In this document: piece after piece, positions 1 to 8,065 of the stretch | Position numbering within the stretch: the first letter of the stretch is position 1 | How the letters are laid out: the number at the start of each line of letters is the position of its first letter | Assembly: GCA_002375465.1 (NCBI GenBank) | Contig: DFLT01000003.1 | Location: 1-64,000, forward strand | DNA length: 64,000 bases | Origin: Alphaproteobacteria bacterium UBA3612 | GTDB taxonomy: Bacteria > Pseudomonadota > Alphaproteobacteria > Sphingomonadales > Sphingomonadaceae | Direction of reading: 5' to 3' | Translations under genes and position numbers: made by a program | The notes under the pieces: model-generated | Database searches by the model: none | The model's input: the letters and a program-made list of their open reading frames with translations, nothing else | What the model was told of the DNA's origin: nothing

Positions 1-213
1 CCGATTGAACGCCGATTGACAAGACCGATGGACCCTAGCTGGGTGCGATCGATACGCGACCATTGCCAGAGCGCTGATGTGGCCTTCCATTTCAAACAAT
101 GGGGCGGCGTCAACAAGAAGAAGACTGGCCGAACGCTTGATGGCCAAACTTGGGATGAATTTCCCAAGGAGCCGCTGCGTAGCGAGGCGGCATTGGCGGC
201 GGCTTCCGTCTAA
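1..213 (+). CDS. DUF5131 (phage Gp37/Gp68-like) protein, 3' end only
   Basis: Only the last ~70 codons are present; the reading frame is open from the first base, so the start lies left of the window. The tail reads PMDPSWVRSIRDHC, then FKQWGG, KKK, GRTLDG and TWDEFP, the C-terminal pattern of the DUF5131 family (phage Gp37/Gp68-like). That family is common on phages and integrative elements and its biochemical role is not settled. It often neighbours a TcmP (three-Cys-motif partner) gene, but none is visible here. It converges with the HEPN-motif gene, leaving 6 bp between the stop codons. The family call rests on motif memory. Confidence 0.7.
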   Translation, partial: PIERRLTRPMDPSWVRSIRDHCQSADVAFHFKQWGGVNKKKTGRTLDGQTWDEFPKEPLRSEAALAAASV

Positions 214-219
214 GACCGA

Positions 220-1395
220 TCAAAAATCCATGTTTGCGTAGCGATCGTTAAAGTGCGCTTGATAATCGGCATAGCTCTCCATGGCGTCGACTGAAGCCAT
301 AGCGCGTGCATAGTCGCCGTCGACCACCTTGGTCAGGTTGAGGGGCAGACCATAGTCCTGAATGTGTATCTTTGCGGGCTCGAGTGAGCCTGACCAAAGA
401 TGATCGATGAAATCCCGGATAAGTGCGATGGCCTCAGCGGCCACGAAATCGACACCCTGTCCAAACTTCAAAACAGCGCGGTCACGCCGATGAGGCAAAA
501 GCATCGGTACAGCCCCAGCCGTCGAGTGAAAGTGGAACGCCTCGCCGTCTTTCCCGAAAGCCCCATGGGCAACGAAGTTTCGAAGCTGACGCCGGACTAT
601 GGCGAGCTGATCGTAAATTTGTTTCGTGGTGGGGTCGGTAATATCCAGCGCTGCTTTGAACTTTTCGGCCCAATCCGCCTTTGCGAGCTTGGCGACATCC
701 TCCCCTGTGGCGCAGCTACCGCGAAGGATGGCGATGTGGATGAAGACATGCTCAGTCCAGCTAAAGAAGCATTCGATGGCAGAGAGACCTAGCCATTTGG
801 CCTCCCGATTGAGCTCGACTGCCGGAAAGGCCACCGTATAACTCATATCGCTAAGATGGGTGACAACCCGCTCGTCCTTCCGCCCCTCCGCTTCTTGTTG
901 CCTGTCGTCATAAAGATCGAGATAGAAATTCAGCCGTTCGAACAGTTCGGGCGAGCGGTTGACGACATTGAGGTGGGAGGCCTTTGCTGCCTGCTCAGCC
1001 CTCCAATCAAAATAAGGCTGCGCCGCTTTAGTGGCCTTGTGGATCAATCTGACAATTTCGGCAGCCGCCTCTTCGTCTTCTGGAACATTGGCCGCGAAGA
1101 CGCCCAATCCAAATTTGCGGTGTTCCACAAGGAAGGGCCGCCCATCATATTCCACCGGGACTGACCAGGCCACCTTTTCGAACTGACCTAGATTCGTGAA
1201 ACCCAGCAAGTCGACAAGGAGAAAGTAGACCAGGTAATATGGTGGCAGCGTCCGCCCGGCATCTGTGCGCTTTGCGTTGAAGAGAAATCCCTTCGGCGCG
1301 CGCGTGCTGAAATCTGCTGGTTTCAGTGGAGATATCGCCTTCTGGGCGCGGGTTCGGACAGTTTTGATTTGCTCGCTGCTCAATGTCGCGCACAT
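220..1395 (-). CDS. Hypothetical protein with a HEPN-type RNxxxH motif
   Basis: 391 residues, no family recognised over the full length. Near residues 262-277 a helical stretch ends in RRQLRNFVAHG; R272-N-F-V-A-H277 is a canonical HEPN signature (R, polar residue, three residues, H), found in many RNases of toxin-antitoxin and defence systems. The aromatic N-terminal half looks soluble, and there is no signal peptide or membrane segment. The ATG lies 1 nt after the RES stop codon (TGA-A-ATG) with no good ribosome site, so translation is probably coupled to the RES gene. Inference: third member of an Xre-RES-HEPN operon, either a second effector or a regulator. The HEPN call rests on one motif plus helical context and needs a structure prediction. 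Confidence 0.6.
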   Translation of the reverse strand: MCATLSSEQIKTVRTRAQKAISPLKPADFSTRAPKGFLFNAKRTDAGRTLPPYYLVYFLLVDLLGFTNLGQFEKVAWSVPVEYDGRPFLVEHRKFGLGVFAANVPEDEEAAAEIVRLIHKATKAAQPYFDWRAEQAAKASHLNVVNRSPELFERLNFYLDLYDDRQQEAEGRKDERVVTHLSDMSYTVAFPAVELNREAKWLGLSAIECFFSWTEHVFIHIAILRGSCATGEDVAKLAKADWAEKFKAALDITDPTTKQIYDQLAIVRRQLRNFVAHGAFGKDGEAFHFHSTAGAVPMLLPHRRDRAVLKFGQGVDFVAAEAIALIRDFIDHLWSGSLEPAKIHIQDYGLPLNLTKVVDGDYARAMASVDAMESYADYQAHFNDRYANMDF

Positions 1396-1396
1396 T

Positions 1397-2113
1397 TCAA
1401 GTACATACCACTCGAAACACCGCCCCTGTACCAGCGTCTCGAACCAGATCGACAGCCATTCCGTCCCAGTGGTAGTCGAGGTGACGTCCCTGAGTCAGGT
1501 CGGATGCACAATCCGGGTAGAACAAGCCGACACATTCACCACCCGGATGCCGGATGCTCGGATAGACAAGACCTTCGGCCCCGCCCCCTTTGATCTCAAC
1601 AGCGAGGGCTTGCGATGCAGCATAGTTGTCGGGATCAAGCGCGGGATCGCCAGCGGCAAGGCTCCTGAGATCGTGAAGATCGGCGCTTACTGAAAGGATG
1701 ATCTCACGGAACTGTGAGGTCCAGCCTGGCACTTCTAGAGTGCGAGCCATGAAGCGGGCATGATGATGGATTGTCTCGAACAGCGCAGTTTCGAATGCAT
1801 CCCCCGCGTATAGGACGCCGTAGGTCCCATCGGTGAAGCGACTTGGTCGGTCAGTGCTGACATGCGTGAACGGGGTCATCAGATAGGATGCGCCGTTGCC
1901 CCCTACCCGGCGGTCAGCAGGTACCAGATCGAGATTGCCGATCGTCGCCATAATGCGGGGATTGGTTTTTTGCTCGGCAGAGATCAGCAGCGGCCAATCT
2001 GCGGGGTCTGCGATATCTTCGAACAGGTCGATCGGAGGAAAGGCACTGCGGATAATTCGTACAGCACCTTTCCACTCGACCTGGGCAACCGGAATTGCCT
2101 TGGGATCAATCAC
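1397..2113 (-). CDS. RES-domain toxin
   Basis: 238 residues. The RES core is visible: RVGGNGASYL around 69-78, RPSRF with arginines near 89-92, the GVLYAGDAFETA block with E108, and YPSIRHPGG with S186. These supply the Arg, Glu and Ser that name the family. RES proteins paired with Xre/ParS antitoxins deplete NAD+ (NAD+ phosphorylase or glycohydrolase activity) and halt growth when the antitoxin is lost. The start is GTG, sharing GTGA with the antitoxin stop codon, so the two genes are translationally coupled. The HEPN-motif gene follows after 1 nt. Family confidence is high; the exact reaction for this member is inferred. Confidence 0.88.
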   Translation of the reverse strand: MIDPKAIPVAQVEWKGAVRIIRSAFPPIDLFEDIADPADWPLLISAEQKTNPRIMATIGNLDLVPADRRVGGNGASYLMTPFTHVSTDRPSRFTDGTYGVLYAGDAFETALFETIHHHARFMARTLEVPGWTSQFREIILSVSADLHDLRSLAAGDPALDPDNYAASQALAVEIKGGGAEGLVYPSIRHPGGECVGLFYPDCASDLTQGRHLDYHWDGMAVDLVRDAGTGAVFRVVCT

Positions 2114-2523
2114 CAGGCACCACGTTCGGCATCAAGATAGCGACGCACCCGCATGATATCAGTCAGCTCGCCGCCAAGCATGACATCGAGCGCGCTCGCT
2201 CCGGCAAAGGCGGCGTTACCTGCCTTGATCCAGGCGTAGCCACGTTGGGCTTCGGAAAAGATGATCCTCAGCGCCTTGTGGATACCCATCAGGTTGGAGA
2301 GCCGCGCCGCACCATCGCGCGAGACACGGCCCGCACCCTCAGCCTTCCAGCGCCGGTAGGAGCGAACCGGCATGTCGAGCAAAGTCGCTGCCTGTTCGTC
2401 CGTTACTTCCCATTTCCCAAACAGGTTCAGCACGGCGCGAAACATCGCCGATGCTTCCTCCTGAGTTATGGGATCGGGTCGAAAGGCATGGGGGAGGGTA
2501 TCAACGGGTTGCAGTGCTAACAT
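2110..2523 (-). CDS. Xre/MbcA/ParS-type antitoxin
   Basis: 137 residues from the ATG at 2523, chosen because GGAG lies 7 nt upstream; an in-frame ATG two codons earlier has poor spacing. The first part carries a helix-turn-helix-like region (TDEQAATLLDMPVRSYRRW). The C-terminal half matches the MbcA/ParS toxin-binding domain: LSNLMGIHKALRIIFSEAQ, then AWIKAGNAAFAGASALDVML. Such proteins bind and mask the RES toxin active site and repress their own promoter. The stop codon overlaps the RES start by 4 nt. Two palindromes just upstream (2533-2571) are plausible operators. The pair matches the established RES-Xre toxin-antitoxin arrangement. Confidence 0.88.
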   Translation of the reverse strand: MLALQPVDTLPHAFRPDPITQEEASAMFRAVLNLFGKWEVTDEQAATLLDMPVRSYRRWKAEGAGRVSRDGAARLSNLMGIHKALRIIFSEAQRGYAWIKAGNAAFAGASALDVMLGGELTDIMRVRRYLDAERGAW

Positions 2524-2532
2524 AAACATTCT

Positions 2533-2571
2533 CCATATGGCAGTATATACCACTTTGAATGCCATTTGGCA
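2533..2571. promoter_or_regulatory. Twin palindromes upstream of the antitoxin, likely operators
   Basis: CCATATGG (2533-2540, reading on as CCATATGGCA) and TGCCATTTGGCA (2560-2571) share the pattern CCA-TNTGGCA, with centres 29 bp apart, close to three helical turns on one DNA face. They sit in the 55-bp gap before the antitoxin start. Xre/ParS antitoxins commonly autorepress through paired palindromes, so these are inferred to be the operator; binding is not shown. Confidence 0.45.
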
Positions 2572-2578
2572 AGATGCG

Positions 2579-4423
2579 TCAATTTAAGCCTGCAAGCCGC
2601 GCCAAGACCGCCACTGCGTTCGTCGTCGGGACGAAAAGCCGCGTTTGATAGCGTATGATCTCGGTGAAGCACCCATGTGCCTTGTACCAGTCGAGGCGCG
2701 ACGCCGACCAACCAGCCAGTTCGAGCCGCTGCGCGCCATTGACGAGGCTGCGCTTGAGCGTAAGCGCCTCGCGGCTTTTGATTTGCATCGGCCGCCCTGT
2801 CCCAAGCACCGCATGGACGGTTTGCTCTGCCGAAAAGGCATGTTCGTCTTCAAGCCCAAGCGCCTGGCATAGTTCGAGCACGCAATGGAGCGGAACCTCC
2901 CGGCCTAACAGCGAGCGTCCGTCTCGCGCCAAAATCCGGCTGACGCGAACATAGTCAGAAGGGAGTTTGTCCCACACCGGAAGCAGCAGGCCCGTTGCAA
3001 GATGCAGTCGCTCACGCTTGTGATTTGTGGCGGCGTCATCGACCTCCGCCTGCCAATGGCGACGAAATTCGGTTGGATCCACCGTTTCCCAGCTGCTCTC
3101 GGCGAGTTGATCGGCGGTGATGTGTCCGTGCTTCAAGGGACGGACAAGCTCGAAGCGGGCCACACGCATACCTTCGTCGGTGAGCAGACTACGCGCCGGG
3201 ACAAGCAGCCCGATCCGGCCTGAGCGCGCATTACGCAGAAGTTGCTGACGCGAACCTGAAAAGCCGTAGAGCTCCTTGAGCCGTTCGAGACGCAGGGGCT
3301 TGAGCGCGCGGGCAATCTCGAGTTCCAGGAGATGCGTCGTTGCGCCCGACATCGCATCGGTACGCAGCAGCGTGTCGGTCAGCACCTCGTAATGCTCGAC
3401 CGCAATGGTCTCGACCCCAATGTCGAGCGTGCCGGCCTGGCGTGCTGCATCGATCCGCGCTTCGACGAGGCCGAGAAACTCGTCAAATATGCCGTTTTGC
3501 AAAGCAATCGGCAACGCGAGGATGCGATTGAGCCAGCGCTGGATTGTTGGCAGGTCATCGACCATCCCGCCGTCGGGCCCTTCGACCCTGAGCCCGCTCA
3601 ATTCCTCAAACCGAGATAGCGTAACGGCTTCCAGCTTGCCAGCGAACAGCAGGCCGAACCAGCGGTGAAGCGCCTCCTTGGCGTAGGTGCTCTCGAGATT
3701 GTCGGCAGGATCGAAAAGGTTCTGCCCGCCCGTCTGGCGCTGCCCGCGGGTCAGTGCCCCGAGGCTGTCGAGCCGTCGTGCAATGGTCGAGATAAACCGC
3801 CGTTCGCCCCGCACATCGGTGGTCACCGGGCGAAACAGCGGGGCAGATGCCTGATTGGTGCGGTTGGTACGGCCAAGCCCTTGAATTGCGGCATCGGCCC
3901 GCCAGCCCGGCTCAAGCAGAAAGTGGACCCGGCGCATCTGATTCTTTGCCGCGAGGTCGGCATGATAACTGCGGCCAGTGCCACCGGCATCGGAGAAAAC
4001 CAGAATTCGCTTTGTCCCGTCCATAAAATCTCGCGTCTCGGCGACATTGGCGCGCGGAGAGCGCGACTGGAGCACCTGGCGTCCATCGCGTCCGACGATC
4101 AGGCGGCGGGTACGACCGGTGACTTCGGCCACCTGATCGACACCGAACCGTTCGATGATCGCATCGAGCGCCGTCGCGATCGGCGGCAAGGCACAGAGCT
4201 GCTCGATCATGCGATCGCGCGCGGCAAGCGCCGAACGACAGAGAACAGGAGCACCATTCTCATCACTCATCGGTTCGGACCGGGCATTGCCATTCTCGTC
4301 CGTAAACACGGCCATCAACCGAACCGGGAAGCTTTTGGTGAGGTAATCGACCACGTATTCTTTGCAGTCTGGATTTATGTCGAGCGGTTCGCGTGCAGGC
4401 GCGGAATTTCGGGATGAAAACAT
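2579..4423 (-). pseudogene. Strawberry-notch-like helicase, C-terminal part, cut off by a RIT element
   Basis: The open frame gives 614 residues, but the first ~20 (MFSSRNSAPA onward) are read from the RIT terminal repeat; native sequence begins about EYVVDYLTKSFP. It has the helicase C-terminal half: FSDAGGTG at 143-150 and motif VI QGLGRTNRTNQ at 181-191, followed by the long strawberry-notch C-terminal region. The matching N-terminal part lies at 7973-10552 on the same strand. Together they make about 1,400 residues, the size usual for bacterial strawberry-notch-like proteins on mobile elements. The ATASE motor is therefore split between motifs II and VI and should be inactive unless the pieces reassociate. 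The repeat supplies an ATG, so a chimeric fragment could still be made. Confidence 0.85.
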
Positions 4424-4447
4424 CGATTTTACTCCAGATAATTAAGG
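4353..4447 (+). repeat. RIT left terminal inverted repeat
   Basis: A 95-bp repeat from ACGTATTC to ATTAAGG. It matches the reverse complement of 7971-8065 with five substitutions and no gaps. It overlaps the 5' end of the open frame for the helicase C-terminal part, giving that fragment a new start codon at 4423. Confidence 0.92.
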
Positions 4448-4479
4448 TGGCTCCAGCCCAACGAGCTGAAGGAATCACC

Positions 4480-6024
4480 ATGTTGCCAAAGACGATTGTT
4501 TCATTCGGACGCCCCGAGCCTTGGGGCAAAGACGCTCCCACCTCAGATGCTCTATCCACCGCCTTCCACTCTTCTCTCCAAGGGAGCGCAGCGGGATCAG
4601 CAGCGCTCTACAGGGCGGCCGCTCGCCACTTCCTGTTCTGGGTCGAGCAGCAGGGCGTTGTGATCTCGGCGGTCAATGACACCGTCATTCGACGTTTTGA
4701 GAAGCACAGGTGCCACTGTCGGGGCTTTTCCCGCCATGAGCCCAACCGGCCGGCGTTCACCAGCAAGGTCCGGCGTTTTGTCCGCTTCCTGGAAGATCAC
4801 GGCGTTGTCGACGTGCCCGATGATGTCGATCACCTCGACACGCTGTTGGCGGATTACGCGACGTTTCTCGTGCAAGAGCATTACAGCGCGGCGAGCATCA
4901 AAAGCTACCGGTCAGAGGCAGCGCACTTTGCTGCCTGGGTTCGGGTTTCTCGCCTGTGCTGGGAAGATGTCACTGACAAGCATGTTGTCCAGTATGCCGG
5001 CCACGACTGTCGGTGCCCGGTATACCGTAAGCGCGGGACGCTGGTCGGCCACCACGGACCGCTACGCCGCAGCAAAGGTGCGCGGCGCTTCCTCGGGTTT
5101 CTGCGTGACCGGCATATTCTTTCGCAAGTCGATCGCCGGGATGATGAAGATGACGACCTGGCTGCCTACAAGGCATGGCTAAAGGCCCATTGCGGCAGTT
5201 CCGCCGCGACGATCCGGCGGTACTGCGGAGAGGTGAAGCTCTGGCTCCCGGCGCTGGGTGAGCCATCGAAGCTGGACGCGGCTGCCATTAGGCGGGTTGT
5301 CAGCAGTCGCATCGGCGAGACGCCGGGTTCCACCTCGCTCATCGCAGGCATCATGCGGAGCTATGTGCGCTTTCTCGTCTCGTGCGCAGAGTGTGAACCG
5401 GCACTGCAGCACGCTTTACCACCTATAAGGCGTTATCGGCTCGCGACTTTGCCGCGCTACATGGACGATGCGACGATCGAGAAGATCGTCGCATCCTGCC
5501 AGGCAAATACCGCAGTGGAGATCCGCGACAAGGCGATCATCCTGCTGCTGGCCAGGCTCGGATTACGGGCCGGCGATATCTGCCAGTTGGGCATGACCGA
5601 TATCGACTGGAACAACGGATATCTACGGGTAAGCGGCAAGAGCAGACGACCCGATCGCCTGCCGTTGCCACAGGACGCCGGGGACGCGATCCTCGACTAT
5701 CTCGAACGGGCTCGCCCGCCGATCAATGAGGAACGGCTGTTCGTTCGGGTACAACCTCCTTTCCGACCGTTCAGTTCATCGGCCGAGATCGCCGGCATCG
5801 TAGCGCGTGTATTCGATCGAGGCGCCATCGAGGGCGTGCCGACGGGCGCCCACGCCTTCCGGCATTCGCTTGCCACACGGATGCTGCGCGCCGGGGCCGG
5901 CCTTGAGTCGGTCGGCACGATACTGCGCCACCGTTCTCCAGCGACGACCGCCATCTACGCCAAGGTCGACATCCCGATGTTGCTGAAGGTCGCCCAGGAC
6001 TGGCCAGGAGATGTAGCATGCTGA
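4480..6024 (+). CDS. ritA: RIT recombinase A (tyrosine recombinase)
   Basis: 514 residues from the ATG at 4480, preceded by GAAGGA at good spacing; a longer frame would start inside the terminal repeat. It is a tyrosine recombinase: Arg I in GLRAGD (R363), HAFRHS (H458 and R461), LRH (H484) and nucleophile Y493 in AIYAKVD. The long N-terminal half has SAM-like core-binding segments and a cysteine/histidine cluster (HRCHCRGF near 55-62; HDCRCP near 180). It is longer than the other two recombinases, as in known RIT trios. Its end overlaps ritB by 7 nt. Predicted to act with RitB and RitC on the element ends; the division of labour is unknown. Confidence 0.88.
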   Translation: MLPKTIVSFGRPEPWGKDAPTSDALSTAFHSSLQGSAAGSAALYRAAARHFLFWVEQQGVVISAVNDTVIRRFEKHRCHCRGFSRHEPNRPAFTSKVRRFVRFLEDHGVVDVPDDVDHLDTLLADYATFLVQEHYSAASIKSYRSEAAHFAAWVRVSRLCWEDVTDKHVVQYAGHDCRCPVYRKRGTLVGHHGPLRRSKGARRFLGFLRDRHILSQVDRRDDEDDDLAAYKAWLKAHCGSSAATIRRYCGEVKLWLPALGEPSKLDAAAIRRVVSSRIGETPGSTSLIAGIMRSYVRFLVSCAECEPALQHALPPIRRYRLATLPRYMDDATIEKIVASCQANTAVEIRDKAIILLLARLGLRAGDICQLGMTDIDWNNGYLRVSGKSRRPDRLPLPQDAGDAILDYLERARPPINEERLFVRVQPPFRPFSSSAEIAGIVARVFDRGAIEGVPTGAHAFRHSLATRMLRAGAGLESVGTILRHRSPATTAIYAKVDIPMLLKVAQDWPGDVAC

Positions 6025-6932
6025 AGGATCAGATCGCACGCTATGTCGCACTCCATCGCAGCTTCGGCCGCAAGTTCGACGAACAAGAGCGAACGCTCGA
6101 CCTCTTCGCCAGTTATGCCTCTGGCTTCGGCGACCGGCACACCAACGTCGAACGGATTTACGATTGGTGCCGGACAGCCAGTTCCCAGAACGTGGCAAGA
6201 GACAGATTCGACCGCCTGCGCCGCTTCTGCCTCTATGCCCATGCGGAGGATCAGGAGCATCAGGTGCCCCCGGCGGGCGTCTTCGGCAAGGGTAAGCGGC
6301 CACGACCGACACCCCATATTATGGAGCCAGAGCAGGTTCGGGCGATCATGCTGGCCGCCCTCGAACTTCCGCCCAAGGGCAAGATTAGTCCGCATACGTA
6401 CTATTATCTGTTCGGGCTGCTCGCAGCGACGGGCTTGCGCCTTTCCGAAGCACTCGCGCTGCGGCGTGATGATGTCACCGGCGACGGTCTCGTCATCCGC
6501 AAAGCGAAGTTCGGCAAGCAACGCCTCTTGCCGATCCAACCTTCAACCCACGAAGCGTTACAGGCATATCTTACCATCAGGCGGAAGCTCGGCGCCCACG
6601 GCGAGGATCTATTCGTCCACTCCCGGGGGCACGCCCCCAGCACAACGCGCGCCTATATCATCTTCGTCAGATTGGCACGTGAGTTGGGTTTTCGTGGTCC
6701 TCCCGGGTCCCCCGGCGTTCGCGTTCACGACCTGCGGCATACTTTCGCTGTTCGATCGCTGGAGTCCTGTCCGCGCGATCGGGAAGCCATCGCCCATCAT
6801 ATGGCGGCGCTCAGCACCTATCTTGGCCATGCGGATATCGCCAACACATACTGGTATCTCGAGGCGACGCCGGTCCTGCTTCGCGACATCGCCGCCGCAG
6901 GCGAGCAGCTCTTCTTGGGAGACGCCGCATGA
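6018..6932 (+). CDS. ritB: RIT recombinase B (tyrosine recombinase)
   Basis: 304 residues. Catalytic set: R141 in TGLRLSEAL, Lys in KFGKQRLLP, H237 and R240 in HDLRHT, then LGHADIANTYWY with Y280 at the usual nine-residue distance from the histidine. The N-terminal ~100 residues form the core-binding domain. It overlaps ritA by 7 nt and ritC by 4 nt (ATGA), so the three are translated as one coupled unit. The family is certain. The role as second member of a RIT trio follows from the gene order and the flanking inverted repeats. Confidence 0.9.
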   Translation: MLKDQIARYVALHRSFGRKFDEQERTLDLFASYASGFGDRHTNVERIYDWCRTASSQNVARDRFDRLRRFCLYAHAEDQEHQVPPAGVFGKGKRPRPTPHIMEPEQVRAIMLAALELPPKGKISPHTYYYLFGLLAATGLRLSEALALRRDDVTGDGLVIRKAKFGKQRLLPIQPSTHEALQAYLTIRRKLGAHGEDLFVHSRGHAPSTTRAYIIFVRLARELGFRGPPGSPGVRVHDLRHTFAVRSLESCPRDREAIAHHMAALSTYLGHADIANTYWYLEATPVLLRDIAAAGEQLFLGDAA

Positions 6933-7933
6933 CCGCGCTCTCTCCCCATCTCGCCGCGTTTCTGCGCGATCATCTTCCCCGCGAGCGCAATGTCAGCCCA
7001 CATACGGTGACGACCTACGCGAACTGCTTTGCGCTACTGGTCCGGTTCGCGGCCAACCGGCTCAAGCGGCGACCCACCGACCTGACGATTGAGGATTTCG
7101 ATCCCGAACTGATCATCGCCTTCCTAGACCATGTGGAGGATGCCCGTAAGAACAGCCCCAGAACCCGCAACGCCCGGCTTGCCGCGATCCGGGCGTTTTT
7201 CCGTTATGTCGAGTATCGCGTCCCTGTCTGCCTCGATCTCGCGCTGCGTATCCGTTCCGTGCCAACAAAGCGGACTGACACCACACTTATCGACTATCTG
7301 ACACGTGACGAGATCACCGCGCTTTTGGATGCGCCCGATCCCCGGTCCCGCTTGGGCACGCGAGATCGGGCCATGTTGCACCTCGCCTATGCTGGTGGCC
7401 TGCGTGTCGCCGAGCTGCTGTCGCTACAGATGCAAGACCTTCCGGAACGCTCGCTTGCCACGGTCCACATCGTCGGCAAGGGGCGACGCGAGCGTGTCCT
7501 GCCCCTGTGGCGCGAGACGCAGGCATCCCTGCGGGCTTGGCTGGCCGTCAGGCCGCAATGCCAGGCAATGGAGATATTCCTCAACGCCAATGGTGTGCCG
7601 ATGGGCCGCGACGGGTTTGCGTTCAGACTGGCAAAGCACGTCGCCACGGCCGCGAAAAAGCAGCCATCTCTGCTGGGCAAACGGGTCACGCCTCATGTGC
7701 TCCGGCATTCCTGCGCAATGCACACGCTCGCCGCGACCGGTGACATTCGCAAAGTGGCGCTCTGGCTCGGGCATGCCAGCATTCAAAGCACGGAAGCCTA
7801 TCTGCGGGCCGATCCCGAGGAAAAGCTACAAATCCTCGCAGCGCATGGGTCGCCAACCGTCAAGCCTGGCCGATTCAAGCCACCAGCTGATCCGCTGATC
7901 ATGATGCTCAACGACGTTCGGAAACGAGCATAG
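6929..7933 (+). CDS. ritC: RIT recombinase C (tyrosine recombinase)
   Basis: 334 residues, XerC/D-like. R159 in GGLRVAEL, Lys in VGKGRRERVLP, H256 and R259 in HVLRHS, LGHASIQSTEAY with Y291. The N-terminal ~100 residues match the SAM-like core-binding domain (SPHTVTTYANCFALLV). The start overlaps the ritB stop (ATGA). A short basic tail (KPGRFKPPADP) follows the nucleophile. Only 37 bp separate its stop codon from the right terminal repeat, so nothing else is carried as cargo. All catalytic residues are present in all three recombinases, so the element may still be active. Confidence 0.9.
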   Translation: MTALSPHLAAFLRDHLPRERNVSPHTVTTYANCFALLVRFAANRLKRRPTDLTIEDFDPELIIAFLDHVEDARKNSPRTRNARLAAIRAFFRYVEYRVPVCLDLALRIRSVPTKRTDTTLIDYLTRDEITALLDAPDPRSRLGTRDRAMLHLAYAGGLRVAELLSLQMQDLPERSLATVHIVGKGRRERVLPLWRETQASLRAWLAVRPQCQAMEIFLNANGVPMGRDGFAFRLAKHVATAAKKQPSLLGKRVTPHVLRHSCAMHTLAATGDIRKVALWLGHASIQSTEAYLRADPEEKLQILAAHGSPTVKPGRFKPPADPLIMMLNDVRKRA

Positions 7934-7970
7934 TCCCAGAGGTCTCGTGCACCCCGCACATCTCCATCCT

Positions 7971-8065
7971 CCTTAATTATCTGGAGTAAAATCGATGTCT
8001 TCATCCCGAAAATCCGCGCCTGCATGCGAACCGCTCGACATAAATCCTGACTGCAAAGAAAACGT
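7971..8065 (-). repeat. RIT right terminal inverted repeat
   Basis: A 95-bp repeat that pairs with 4353-4447. It reads CCTTAATTAT at the inner edge and ACGT at the outer edge, where an imperfect palindrome (8064-8089) begins. The N-terminal helicase fragment reads into this repeat and stops at 7973. Confidence 0.92.

Larger units (their letters stand above)
4353..8065. mobile_element. RIT element (recombinase in trio) with 95-bp inverted ends
   Basis: Three overlapping plus-strand tyrosine recombinases (4480-7933) lie between inverted repeats at 4353-4447 and 7971-8065. Aligning the left repeat with the reverse complement of the right gives 90 of 95 identical positions and no gaps. This is the architecture described for RIT elements. 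The element lies inside a strawberry-notch-like gene whose two halves flank it on the minus strand. Exact ends are uncertain: on the right an extra palindrome (8064-8089) also looks non-native. No clear target duplication could be resolved, although GAATATGTC and GAATACGTG occur next to the two ends. At least 3.7 kb. Confidence 0.9.

Noticed and set aside
3665..4417. 250-residue plus-strand open frame
   Set aside because: Antisense to the helicase C-terminal part; no ribosome site and no family pattern.
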